DNA of 64,000 nt, from the NCBI RefSeq assembly GCF_047730075.1, contig NZ_CP159831.1, positions 2,108,001-2,172,000 on the forward strand. Direction: 5' to 3'. Under the pieces are notes generated by a model. The model ran no database searches. It saw nothing but the letters and a program-made list of their open reading frames with translations, and was not told the origin of the DNA. The DNA comes from Njordibacter sp905182035 (GTDB lineage Bacteria > Pseudomonadota > Gammaproteobacteria > Pseudomonadales > Balneatricaceae). Positions 54,380 through 63,228 of this stretch are shown here, one piece after another (within the stretch, counting starts at the first letter, position 1; each line of letters opens with the position of its first letter). The translations under genes were made by a program, and so were the position numbers.

Positions 54380-55000
54380 CTATGTGAAGTTGGCTGTATC
54401 GCCCATGCCTTGGCGCAGTACTTCAACTTCACCGTCGACTAAGCTCACTAATGATGTGACTTCCATGCCGCAGTAGCCGCCATCTATGATTAAGTCTAGG
54501 CTTTGCTCTAAGGTGGCCCTGATGTCGTATGGATCGGTTAAAGGCAGCTCTTCATTGGGCAGTATTAACGAGCTACTGAGCATGGGTTCACCCAACTCCT
54601 TTAACAGCGCTAAGGCGATGACATTGTTTGGTACGCGCAGGCCTATGGTTTTCTTTTTAGGGTGGAGGAGTTTTTTGGGGACTTCTTTGCTAGCCTTTAG
54701 AATAAAGGTGTAAGCGCCTGGGGTGTGGGACTTTAGTATTCTATAGGCTTCATTATCTACTTTGGCATAGGTGGCAATTTGGCTTAGGTCTTCACACACT
54801 AAGGTGAGATGATGCTTGTCGTCTAGTTGGCGTATCTGTTTGATGCGGTCTACGGCTTTTTTGTCGCCTAGGTGACAGGCTATGGCGTAGGCGCAATCTG
54901 TGGGGTATACCACCACGCCGCCTTTTTGGATAATGTCTGCTGCTTGTTTGATTAGACGGGGTTGGGGGGATTCTGGATGGATTTGGAAAAATTGGCTCAT
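54380..55000 (-). CDS. yciO: YciO/Sua5-family threonylcarbamoyl-AMP synthase-like protein
   Basis: About 206 residues. AADIIQKGGVVVYPTDCAYAIAC, DDKHHLTLVCEDLSQI, KKTIGLRVPNN and SSLILPNEELPLTDPYDI. YciO-like branch of the Sua5/YrdC fold that binds L-threonine and ATP; essential TsaC activity is not assured for this branch. ATG at 55000 starts with the conserved SQFFQIHPE; the longer frame to 55093 is less likely. Divergent from galU. Confidence 0.85.
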   Translation of the reverse strand: MSQFFQIHPESPQPRLIKQAADIIQKGGVVVYPTDCAYAIACHLGDKKAVDRIKQIRQLDDKHHLTLVCEDLSQIATYAKVDNEAYRILKSHTPGAYTFILKASKEVPKKLLHPKKKTIGLRVPNNVIALALLKELGEPMLSSSLILPNEELPLTDPYDIRATLEQSLDLIIDGGYCGMEVTSLVSLVDGEVEVLRQGMGDTANFT

Positions 55001-55134
55001 GGAGGTCTTTTTGGTCTGGGATTCTATTTTATGTTGGCAGTGGTTATTGTAAGCGTTAAACTGCGCCTTGAATATGGTTAGACTAGATTGCACCGTTTCT
55101 CTTGGGCCGCAATAAAGTAAAGTAAAAGGACATT

Positions 55135-56019
55135 ATGAAAGCAATTATACCCGTAGCCGGTTTGGGTACCCGCATGTTACCCGCCACTAAGGCCATTCCA
55201 AAGGAAATGCTGCCCATTGTGGATAAACCCATGATTCAGTTCATTGTGGATGAAATTGCAGCAGCTGGGATCAAGGACATTGTGCTGGTGACCCACGGCA
55301 GTAAAAATTCCATTGAAAATCATTTTGATACGCAATTTGAGTTGGAATCTACTTTGGAGACACGGGTTAAGCGGCAGTTGTTGGATGAGGTTCGCTCAAT
55401 CACGCCTCCTGGGGTGAATATTATGCACATTCGTCAAGGTAAGGCGTTAGGTTTAGGCCATGCTATTTTAAGTGCTAAACCTGTCATTGGTGATGATGAC
55501 TTTGTGGTGGTGTTGCCTGATGTGTTAGTTGATAACCTTAACTCTAACCCCGCCCAAGATAACCTTGCCGCTATGGTACAGCGCTTTAATGATAATGCAG
55601 CTTGCCAGATTATGGTTAACCCAGTGCCTAAGGAGCAGGTCTCTAGTTTTGGCGTGGTGGATGTGAATGGCAGTGGTTTAAACAATGGTGAATTTGCTCG
55701 CATTCAAGCCCTGGTGGAAAAGCCAGCTGTGGAAGATGCGCCTAGTAACTTAGCCATTACTGGACGCTATGTATTGCACAGAAATGTATGGAAGCAGCTG
55801 GCTGCGACTGCACCTGGTGTGGGTAATGAAATTCAGTTAACAGATGCCATTGCTGCGTATTTGGCAGCTGGCGGCGCTATTGAGGCCTACCATATTGCTG
55901 ATCGCACTTTTGATTGTGGTGATAAGTTGGGCTTAGCTATGGCTTATGTGGAGCATGCACTCAGGCACGAGACAATTGGAGAGGAGTTTGCTGAGTTCTT
56001 GCGGGGCTTAAAGGTTTAG
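55135..56019 (+). CDS. galU: UTP-glucose-1-phosphate uridylyltransferase
   Basis: 294 residues, only intact non-transposon gene on the plus strand. AIIPVAGLGTRMLPATKAIPKEMLPIVDKPMIQFIVDE is the NTP-binding start, followed by QGKALGLGHAI, VVLPDVL (metal Asp) and FDCGDKLG near the end. It makes UDP-glucose, feeding the glycan pathways. AAGGA precedes the ATG. The cluster's UDP-sugar demand makes the location apt. Confidence 0.96.
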   Translation: MKAIIPVAGLGTRMLPATKAIPKEMLPIVDKPMIQFIVDEIAAAGIKDIVLVTHGSKNSIENHFDTQFELESTLETRVKRQLLDEVRSITPPGVNIMHIRQGKALGLGHAILSAKPVIGDDDFVVVLPDVLVDNLNSNPAQDNLAAMVQRFNDNAACQIMVNPVPKEQVSSFGVVDVNGSGLNNGEFARIQALVEKPAVEDAPSNLAITGRYVLHRNVWKQLAATAPGVGNEIQLTDAIAAYLAAGGAIEAYHIADRTFDCGDKLGLAMAYVEHALRHETIGEEFAEFLRGLKV

Positions 56020-56068
56020 GATAGCTGTGCTTGGCTCTGGATGACAGCTTTCGAAAATAACAGAAAGG

Positions 56069-56100
56069 AAAAAATCCCCCTAGTGTTTTAGGCTAGGGGT
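56069..56100 (-). terminator. Rho-independent terminator after fliC
   Basis: Minus strand: CCCCTAG stem, GCCTAAAACA-type loop, CTAGGGG, then a run of six T. It lies about 60 bp after the fliC stop; the plus strand lacks a T run, so it serves fliC and not galU. Confidence 0.82.
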
Positions 56101-56162
56101 AATAGGGTACTTCAAAGAAAGGGTTTTGGGTTGGTGATTTGCCACCAACCAAAGACGAGAAC

Positions 56163-57632
56163 CTACTTAAGCAGGTTCAATATGTCTTGGGTTGAGGCAT
56201 TAGCTTGAGCAAGCATAGCGGTGCCAGCTTTTTGCAGTACCTGGCTCTTGGCTAGGTCGGCAGATTCTTTGGCGAAGTCCGCATCCATGATTCGTGAACG
56301 GGCAGCAGAAGTGTTTTCTGACACGTTCATGAGATTGTCTACAGTATGGAACATTCGGTTAGATGACGCGCCCAATCTAGATCGGAAGTCGGCCATCATT
56401 TCTAGAGCGTTATCCAGTACGAGAAGAGACGCTTTGGCGCTGGCGCTGTCGGTGACAAGTACGTCATCGACACTATTAGCAGCTGAAACACTTCCAGTCT
56501 CTACTTTCATAGTAGCAGCGGCCATGGCGGTGCCAGCGGCAGCGCCAGTGAATACTAATTTACCACTAGTTACAGCTTTACTGACGTAACCAGATTCACC
56601 ATTCACCACTAATGCACCTAAGGCACTAATGGTGGTGGCTTGGTCAGTAGCAAAGTCTTGGGTGTAGGTTTTGGAGCCTATTGTTAAGCTAATTCGATCA
56701 CCTATCGCCAAGGTAATGCTACTTAAGTCGTAGCTTTCTTGTTCAGCGCGGAGCCCCACACCAACTGTTGTGTCTGCAGTAGTAATTGTACCACCACCAG
56801 TAACGGTGCCTTTGGTCATCTGTGTCGCACTTCCAACATCGGCTGTAATGGTAAATGTCGTAGCACCTGTTCCAGCCGCAGTAACCGTTGACCCAGCAGC
56901 TCCAGCGTTTATGGCTGTTGCAAGGTCGGTCAACGTTTGCGTTGAACTACCATTAAAGGCCACTGTGTAGGTGGTGCCATCGTAGGCTAAGGATATGTTG
57001 CCACTGGAGACCGCTGTTCCTGTGGTATAGGTATCCACTTCAGGAACTGCTGTAGTAATGCCTGTAACATCTGAGACAGTCGTTGGCGCGGTAACACCAG
57101 ACTTGTCTGCCCATGTTTGGGTGCCAATTTTACTACCTGACATGTCAGCTAGGGCTACGGTAACCGTGTCTGTGGCAGTATGACCTACCTGAAAGGTAAA
57201 GCCAGTATTAGTGCCATCTAAGATTTTTTGGCCGTTAAATGTAGCCTGAGACACACCTCGGTTAAGCTCTTCTTTAAGCTGAACGACTTCGTTATTGAGG
57301 GTTTTCCTGTCCAATGCGGAATAGGTATCGTTGGCAGACTGCACGGCCAGTACGCGCATACGCTGCAATATACCCGAGTGCGCCTCTAGCGCACCTTCTG
57401 CCGTTTGCGCTAAAGATATACCGTCGTTGGCATTACGAATGGCTTGGTTTAAGCCTTCGATCTGCGACGTCATACGGTTACCGATAGCTAAACCTGCTGC
57501 GTCATCCCAAGAAGAGTTGATACGACTGCCCGAGGACATTCGTTCCATTGCCACTTCCATATCATTACGCGATTGCGACAGGTGTCGCTGCGACGTCAAT
57601 GACGCGATATTTGAATTAATGACCATAGCCAT
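56163..57632 (-). CDS. fliC: Flagellin
   Basis: 489 residues. Conserved D0/D1 N terminus (AMVINSNIASLTSQRHLSQS, MSSGSRINSSWDDAAGLAI) and C terminus (ANASTQDILNLLK); Thr/Ser/Ala-rich centre (residues ~170-400) with a flagellin-IN-like module at ~204-290. A nearly identical module exists in FlgK. It is the last gene of the flgIJKL-fliC run, 46 bp after flgL, and is followed by a terminator. The central part is the likely site of nonulosonate glycosylation, given the pse/ptm-type genes in the adjacent cluster. Confidence 0.95.
   Translation of the reverse strand: MAMVINSNIASLTSQRHLSQSRNDMEVAMERMSSGSRINSSWDDAAGLAIGNRMTSQIEGLNQAIRNANDGISLAQTAEGALEAHSGILQRMRVLAVQSANDTYSALDRKTLNNEVVQLKEELNRGVSQATFNGQKILDGTNTGFTFQVGHTATDTVTVALADMSGSKIGTQTWADKSGVTAPTTVSDVTGITTAVPEVDTYTTGTAVSSGNISLAYDGTTYTVAFNGSSTQTLTDLATAINAGAAGSTVTAAGTGATTFTITADVGSATQMTKGTVTGGGTITTADTTVGVGLRAEQESYDLSSITLAIGDRISLTIGSKTYTQDFATDQATTISALGALVVNGESGYVSKAVTSGKLVFTGAAAGTAMAAATMKVETGSVSAANSVDDVLVTDSASAKASLLVLDNALEMMADFRSRLGASSNRMFHTVDNLMNVSENTSAARSRIMDADFAKESADLAKSQVLQKAGTAMLAQANASTQDILNLLK
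56761..57020 (-). repeat. Module shared by fliC and flgK (fliC copy)
   Basis: Residues ~204-290 of FliC correspond to ~519-615 of FlgK (DNA 59470-59757). Both have the AINAGAAGSTVTA stretch and TQMTKGT. A run of 21 identical bases occurs at 56805-56825 and 59540-59560 in a background of scattered differences. Confidence 0.85.
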
Positions 57633-57673
57633 AATAACTACTCCCTTTCTTTGCCCATCGTTGTAGGCACTTT

Positions 57674-57686
57674 TCCGCTTAGCGGA
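57674..57686. repeat. Perfect inverted repeat at the flgL stop
   Basis: TCCGCT-T-AGCGGA overlaps the flgL stop codon (57679-57681), 42 bp before fliC. A short stem that could attenuate or stabilise the flgL-fliC message; no T run follows, so it is not a classical terminator. Confidence 0.6.
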
Positions 57687-58605
57687 TATATTTAAATAAG
57701 CTTAGTCCGCTCAATTGAGCGAATGTTTGTTGTCCTGCCTGGAGGGCAAGTGTTTGATTCTTTAACCGCGATGCGGCTTCTACGTAATCCAAGTCTTCCA
57801 TACTAGATTGCAGGGTTTTGTAGGTATAATCCCTGTCTTCTATCGCATGGGTTAAGGTGTCTACGCGTTTCATACGCGATCCAATGTTAGATTGCTGTAT
57901 GGTAATGTGTTCGTGCACACTAGAGACTTTATCTAAATTAGCTCTAACGGCGTCTGAGTCGTTGGTCACTAGGGCTTGGTACATTGCGCCCAAAGCGGTA
58001 AACATATCTATATTGCTTGTAACACCTGTGGTGCTATTTAAATGCTGCAAACTACCAAACAGCTCTGAGCCTGGCATGCCTATTTGCATGCTGCGGCCTT
58101 CATCCACCAATACTTTTTGATGGTCTGCAGTGCCGGTGTAGGTAACTACGCCTAGAGACGACTCCGAAAACGGGGCTGTATTTTGGCTGTAACCCGAAAA
58201 TAAATAAGCACCATCGGTGCCGCGCATGTTGCCTAAGTCTGCTAATGAACTGATGAGCTCTTTAACTTCTATCGCTATACTCTTCCGGTCTGCAGCACTG
58301 TAGGTGTCGTTAGCCGCTTGTACACTGAGCTCTTTAATTCGTGATACCACTTCTATCGAGCTGCTCACAGAGGCCTCTTGCATTTTTAAGGTGTCCTCCA
58401 TGCGAGTCAAGTTGGTAAGGTACCGCTGGTTAACATCCATTTGTGACTTAAGGTTGTTAATAGCCGTAGCCAGGGCCGGGTCATCTGAGGGCCTTAATAT
58501 CTTTTTACCAGACGACAGCTGCGCTTGGGTCTCAAACACTTTGGCTTGCTGATTACCCATTTGTTGGGTGGCTTGGTTATAAAAACCGACTTGTGTTATA
58601 CGCAT
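57679..58605 (-). CDS. flgL: Flagellar hook-filament junction protein FlgL (HAP3)
   Basis: 308 residues. N-terminal coil MRITQVGFYNQATQQMGNQQ, QLSSGKKILRPSDDPALATAI, and the flagellin-like C terminus QTFAQLSGLSLFKYIR. Same order as usual, flgK then flgL with 22 bp between. Length is typical. Confidence 0.93.
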   Translation of the reverse strand: MRITQVGFYNQATQQMGNQQAKVFETQAQLSSGKKILRPSDDPALATAINNLKSQMDVNQRYLTNLTRMEDTLKMQEASVSSSIEVVSRIKELSVQAANDTYSAADRKSIAIEVKELISSLADLGNMRGTDGAYLFSGYSQNTAPFSESSLGVVTYTGTADHQKVLVDEGRSMQIGMPGSELFGSLQHLNSTTGVTSNIDMFTALGAMYQALVTNDSDAVRANLDKVSSVHEHITIQQSNIGSRMKRVDTLTHAIEDRDYTYKTLQSSMEDLDYVEAASRLKNQTLALQAGQQTFAQLSGLSLFKYIR

Positions 58606-58627
58606 TTTGTTTCCTTAGGACACATTA

Positions 58628-61315
58628 CTATCCAATCCCCAATATCGTATCGAACAGCTTATTAGCTGTACTAATTATCTGTGCAGAGGCTTGGTATGCT
58701 TGCTGAAACCTAAGCAGATCGGCCGCTTCTTCATCCAAACTCACAGCAGACGTTTCGTCTCGCTTCGCCTGTGCCTGATCAAAAATTATTTGCTGTGCAT
58801 CGCGGCTTACTGCCGACTGCACTACGCTGTTACCTAAATTACCGATGACGTCTGTATACACTTCTGTAAAATCGCCTCGGCCACTAAAAATGTCTTTATT
58901 GCCCTGCAGGTCTATGATGTTAAGCAAATTGCGGTTGTCGCCCGCTTGGTAGGTGTTGCCTCGTATACTAAACTTATCGTTGGCTTTGATGACGCCATCA
59001 AAAGAAACTTTCCAACCGTTGTGTTCTATGGTGCTGCCAGCGGTAAACGTACCGCTGGCGATATTGGTGTTTGTAGTTACATCCTTTAACACGTAAGTGG
59101 AGGCGTCTGCAGCAAATTGAACGTCAATGTTTTGGCGCAGCTGATCCCGCAAGTCCACGGTGGCCAAACTCCCCCACTGGCCACTCACTTCTGCAGAACC
59201 ACTACCCGTAACGAATACCAACAGGTCCTCTTTTAGGCTACCTGCCATGGCGAAGTAATCTCGCGTGTCACCTGATGTAGGGTTAGTTACAGTTACGTTG
59301 GCATCCATGTAGGCATTGCTGCCAGTTTGGTTGTTGTAGGTGCTGTCATAGGCAGCATTGGTACTAAAACCATTAGCAGTAGTAAGCAATGATGATTGCT
59401 CAGAGCTATTTAAAGCGCTGCCATAAATTTGTTTACCTTCTCGGGTAAATACCTGCATTTGTACAGTGTTATCTACACCAGCGGTTGTGTCTACCGTTGT
59501 AATGGTAAGCTCGGTAGAGCCGTTAGAGGTGCCACCAATGGTGCCTTTGGTCATCTGTGTACCACTTCCAGCGTCTTTAGTGATGGTGAAGACTGTGCCG
59601 CTAACGGCAGCCGCAGTCACCGTTGATCCAGCTGCACCAGCATTTATCGCGGCCACAAGCCCACTCATTGTAGTTGCTGCGTCCGTATCAAAAGCCTTTG
59701 TATAGGTCGTGCCAGCATAGGTGTAGGATACGCTACCGCTAGAAGCAACCGCAGCACTAAGGGTAATGGTGTCTACTTCCAGGGCCGCTGCACTGCCACT
59801 GTCAGTGCTATAAAACTGACTATTTTGGGTATTGGCTGGGATAACAAAGGCCAGGTTATTACTGGGTGTGATTGTGGATGCGGCCACTTGGGAAATATTA
59901 TTACGCAATGCTGTGTCCATGCTAGTGTCGGCCACAGGGGCTGCAGGTTTGCTATAACTGTTTAGTATGACTCGGCTAATACTCGTATTGGTGCTGGCGC
60001 GAGCCACAGAAACGGCGCCACCGGCGGCAATATTCAAATGGTTTGTCACCGAAACTTGCAGAGCATCAATAGGGCGTTTGTTAGACTTTAAACTAAAGGT
60101 ATCGCCATCTTTAGGCACACCCGTAAGGGTGACTTTAATACCACCCATAGTGAGCTCTGAGGTGCCACTTACAGTTGTTTCGCTAGCCGTGTCGGTTAGT
60201 GTCCAATTCTTTGTGCTGTCGGAATAGCTGAGGGCCATGGTGAGTTTTTCGATCTTCGCATCTGGCACTGCGCTTACGGTCACAAACCCAGAGCCAGTGT
60301 TAAGGCCTGGAGTCACCGAATAAACATTACCCAACGAGAACAGTTCACCACCAAAAGTTCCATGGGCATTAATACCCAAGGCGTGGACCTTATTCACTTC
60401 ACCCACAAACACTTGGGCCAAGGTATCTAGTTCATCTCTCAACGTTGTTAAGGAATTCTGTCTAAATTCTGAAATGCCTGTAATACTGCCGCCCAGCAAC
60501 TGGTGCACTTTTTCTGGGCTCATGTGTGGGTTTAAAACCAATGTTGCTTCATCAGCGTTAGTAGTACTTCGTTGAACCCCTAAACTACTACCTTTAGTGC
60601 CTTGCACTAGGTATTGGCCAGAAGCCACATCACCGATATGAACATCCACCACGCCGTTTACTTTTTCTACTGCAGTAACACGTAGCAACTTAGACATGTC
60701 TTTAATTAATGTATCCCTACGATCCAGCAATTCACCGGGTTGTTTATCTATATTGTTAACACGGTTTAACGAAGAGTTGATCCTTGCAAGTTGGCCAGCA
60801 AATTGATTAAGTGCATTCACTTTGCCTTTCATATCGTTATAGGAGTCTTCTTCTATACGGGTCAACTGTGTGCCCACAGAACTAAATTGGGACACGGTGG
60901 CTTTTGCCACGTTAAGCATGTTTTGACGTGCAGCCACAGAAGAAGGTGAAAGGCTCACTTCTTGTACCGCTGAGAAGAACCCATCCAAGGAGCTGGACAG
61001 GCTGAGTTGTTTGTCGGCCAGAATATTTTCTAGCTGGGTGACATATTCTAGAGTAGATGCATGTTTAGAGAGCTGTGACTGACTACTTCTTAGGTTTTCT
61101 ACAACAAAACTATCATAACTGCGCTGAACTCGAACAGCCCTAGCGCCGTTACCAATGTTTAAAGAACCTTCGTTAGAAGACGTGTTTTCTGAAATCTCTA
61201 TACGCTGTCGGTTGTAACCTTCAGTATCTACGTTGGCAATGTTATTACCCACAGTCGCTAAAGCGCGCTGATAAGTGCGCACTCCAGAGATACCTGTTGA
61301 TAATAAATCGGCCAT
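58628..61315 (-). CDS. flgK: Flagellar hook-associated protein FlgK (HAP1), enlarged
   Basis: 895 residues against a usual ~550. The N terminus LLSTGISGVRTYQRALATVG and NIANVDTEGYNRQRIEI and the C terminus AADLLRFQQAYQASAQIIST are the conserved ends that build the hook-filament junction. The extra ~350 residues are a Ser/Thr/Ala-rich central insert that includes a flagellin-IN-like module related to the one in FliC (~519-615). This would give FlgK a surface-exposed domain. Located between flgJ and flgL. Confidence 0.93.
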   Translation of the reverse strand: MADLLSTGISGVRTYQRALATVGNNIANVDTEGYNRQRIEISENTSSNEGSLNIGNGARAVRVQRSYDSFVVENLRSSQSQLSKHASTLEYVTQLENILADKQLSLSSSLDGFFSAVQEVSLSPSSVAARQNMLNVAKATVSQFSSVGTQLTRIEEDSYNDMKGKVNALNQFAGQLARINSSLNRVNNIDKQPGELLDRRDTLIKDMSKLLRVTAVEKVNGVVDVHIGDVASGQYLVQGTKGSSLGVQRSTTNADEATLVLNPHMSPEKVHQLLGGSITGISEFRQNSLTTLRDELDTLAQVFVGEVNKVHALGINAHGTFGGELFSLGNVYSVTPGLNTGSGFVTVSAVPDAKIEKLTMALSYSDSTKNWTLTDTASETTVSGTSELTMGGIKVTLTGVPKDGDTFSLKSNKRPIDALQVSVTNHLNIAAGGAVSVARASTNTSISRVILNSYSKPAAPVADTSMDTALRNNISQVAASTITPSNNLAFVIPANTQNSQFYSTDSGSAAALEVDTITLSAAVASSGSVSYTYAGTTYTKAFDTDAATTMSGLVAAINAGAAGSTVTAAAVSGTVFTITKDAGSGTQMTKGTIGGTSNGSTELTITTVDTTAGVDNTVQMQVFTREGKQIYGSALNSSEQSSLLTTANGFSTNAAYDSTYNNQTGSNAYMDANVTVTNPTSGDTRDYFAMAGSLKEDLLVFVTGSGSAEVSGQWGSLATVDLRDQLRQNIDVQFAADASTYVLKDVTTNTNIASGTFTAGSTIEHNGWKVSFDGVIKANDKFSIRGNTYQAGDNRNLLNIIDLQGNKDIFSGRGDFTEVYTDVIGNLGNSVVQSAVSRDAQQIIFDQAQAKRDETSAVSLDEEAADLLRFQQAYQASAQIISTANKLFDTILGIG

Positions 61316-61368
61316 TATTTAGTTCCGTTAGCTGTTTCTATGGTGTTTAAAAAAGCGTTTTAGCGCCC

Positions 61369-61863
61369 TTATTTAGCGTTTAACAACATAGCGGCAGGAT
61401 CTTGCCGCTCTATATTAAAGGCTGGCTGGCGGAAAACCGGCAATTCCAGCGCTGTATTCATACTACCTGCAAGAGGCATGCCAGATATTAGCGATTGCAC
61501 ATCAAAGGATTGGTTAGCGCTCCTAAGCTTTAACAATTGCTCAGCTGGCATGGCCATGCCCTGGCGCTCAAACTGCGCTTTAATCACATTAGCTATGCCA
61601 AAATCACCACGCTTAGACATATCTAACGACACCTGTTTGTCGGCCATGTCTTGATAGGTTTGCACTGCTTGAGAATCAAACATCCCATCCTTAGGGATGG
61701 ATTTACGCATTTCTGCCAGCATCATCTGTATAAACAAGGCTTCAAATTGTTGTGCCGTTTCATCCAGTGCCGCTTTTTGATCATGCTGGGCCTGGGTACG
61801 CAAGTTTGCTAAACCCGTGAAGTCGTTGTAGTTACTGGCATGTTGTGTGGTATTTACGGTCAT
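61369..61863 (-). CDS. flgJ: Rod-cap protein FlgJ, N-terminal domain only
   Basis: 164 residues. Rod-binding domain QFEALFIQMMLAEMRKSIPK with GMFDSQAVQTYQDMADKQVS. Gammaproteobacterial FlgJ usually carries a C-terminal peptidoglycan hydrolase domain (~300 residues total); it is absent here and no frame for it follows before flgK. The stop lies 54 bp from flgK. Another lytic enzyme would have to open the wall for the rod. Confidence 0.9.
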   Translation of the reverse strand: MTVNTTQHASNYNDFTGLANLRTQAQHDQKAALDETAQQFEALFIQMMLAEMRKSIPKDGMFDSQAVQTYQDMADKQVSLDMSKRGDFGIANVIKAQFERQGMAMPAEQLLKLRSANQSFDVQSLISGMPLAGSMNTALELPVFRQPAFNIERQDPAAMLLNAK

Positions 61864-61921
61864 GGTGTTGCCTCGTTGGCGGTTTGCGGTAGTCAGTTGG
61901 TGGTCACTGTGACCAGCTAAA

Positions 61922-63058
61922 CTAAATAACGATTAAATCAGCACGCAGGCTGCCACTTCGTTTAAGGGCCTGCAGGATAGACACCAAGGCGCTGGGTGTA
62001 GCCCCTACAGCGTTGACAGCGTCTACAATGTCTTGTAGCTCTATACCTGGGGTGAACAAAAACATGTTGTTGGCTTTTTCATCAATATTAACGTCAGCAT
62101 TGGCTACCTTTGTGGTCTCACCAACTTTAGCAAAGTCCCCTGGCTGGCTCACTTCGTTATTGGTTTTCACTGTTACGGTAATGCCCCCATGGGTTACTGC
62201 CGCTGCGTCTACTTTAACGTTACGACTAATCACCACTGTGCCGGTTCGAGAATTCACCACCACACGAGCTGGCGGTGAGGCCGGCTCCACCTCTAGGTTT
62301 TCTATCATGGAAAGAAAGCTCACCCGCTGGTTGATTTCTGCAGGCGCTAAGATGCGCGTAGAAACGGCATCCAAGGCGGTCGCAGTACCTGGACCAAAGG
62401 TGTCGTTAATTGAGTTGGCTAGTCGACGGTTAGTCGTGAAATCAGAATTTTTTAAGTTAAGGACAATGTATTCACTGGTAGAGAAAGGCGTTTCAACCAT
62501 TTTTTCTACGGTAGCACCAGAAGGTATTCGACCTACTGTCGGAACATTGACAGTAGCTGTCGTGCCAGCACCAGCTGCACTAACGCCGCTTACGGCTAGG
62601 GCACCCTGAGCCAAGGCATAGACCTCACCATCTACAGCCAAAAGGCGGGACATGATTAAGCTGCCGCCGCGTAAACTAGTGGCTGCACCAATAGTCGATA
62701 CAGTCACATCAATACGCTGACCGGGCTTGGCAAAAGCGGGCAAGTCAGCAGTAATCATTACCGCCGCTACGTTTTTGAGCTCTAGCGTATTACGTGTGGT
62801 TGAGCCATCGAAGTTAGAAAGGGTGTCGCTTAGGTTTACCCCAAACCGTGCCAACATCGACGTCATGCTTTGGCTGGTAAACGACATTTTACCGTCACCC
62901 GTGCCATTTAGACCCACAACCAAACCATAACCAATCAGTTGGTTATCACGCACACCGGCCACTTCGGCCAGATCTTTCACACGATCAGCATGGGCAAGGG
63001 TAGCAATGTGAGCCACCAGAATGGTGGCAAATATGGCAAAAATACGGCAAATTTTCAT
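61922..63058 (-). CDS. flgI: Flagellar P-ring protein FlgI
   Basis: 378 residues. Signal peptide MKICRIFAIFATILVAHIAT to AHA, then DRVKDLAEVAGVRDNQLIGYGLVVGLNGTGDG, and the C-terminal FLFTPGIELQDIVDAVNAVGATPSALVSILQALKRSGSL typical of FlgI. A GAAGGAGAA ribosome binding site precedes ATG at 63058. It has its own sigma-54-type promoter just upstream and is followed by flgJ-K-L. Confidence 0.95.
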   Translation of the reverse strand: MKICRIFAIFATILVAHIATLAHADRVKDLAEVAGVRDNQLIGYGLVVGLNGTGDGKMSFTSQSMTSMLARFGVNLSDTLSNFDGSTTRNTLELKNVAAVMITADLPAFAKPGQRIDVTVSTIGAATSLRGGSLIMSRLLAVDGEVYALAQGALAVSGVSAAGAGTTATVNVPTVGRIPSGATVEKMVETPFSTSEYIVLNLKNSDFTTNRRLANSINDTFGPGTATALDAVSTRILAPAEINQRVSFLSMIENLEVEPASPPARVVVNSRTGTVVISRNVKVDAAAVTHGGITVTVKTNNEVSQPGDFAKVGETTKVANADVNIDEKANNMFLFTPGIELQDIVDAVNAVGATPSALVSILQALKRSGSLRADLIVI

Positions 63059-63084
63059 GAACTTCTCCTTCTTGTCATAGCTAA

Positions 63085-63100
63085 TGCAATATCAATGCCA
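63085..63100 (-). promoter_or_regulatory. Sigma-54-type promoter of flgI
   Basis: Minus strand TGGCATTGATATTGCA: GG and GC are ten bases apart as in the -24/-12 consensus. It ends 27 bp before the flgI ATG. The expected start site is near 63073. Confidence 0.78.
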
Positions 63101-63182
63101 ATTTGTCACATAAGCCACCGAACCGCCCTTGATGGAACTGCAGCGACTAGGTGCCTAGGCAGTGATAGCAAATAACAGGCAC

Positions 63183-63216
63183 AAAAAAGCTGCTGGGGTT
63201 AAGCAGCAGCTTTTTT
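63183..63216 (-). terminator. Terminator after flgE
   Basis: AAAAAAGCTGCTG-loop-CAGCAGCTTTTTT, a perfect stem with A and T runs on both sides, so bidirectional in form. It lies 12 bp after the flgE stop and ends the flgE transcript. Confidence 0.92.
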
Positions 63217-63228
63217 AGCTTAAAACAA

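Noticed and set aside
57708..57721. 14-bp palindrome CGCTCAATTGAGCG in the flgL 3' end
   Set aside because: Inside coding sequence with no sigma-28 or terminator context; likely incidental.
62013..62609. Long plus-strand open frame (198 codons) opposite flgI
   Set aside because: Antisense to a clear flgI with signal peptide; its translation is low-complexity and matches nothing.
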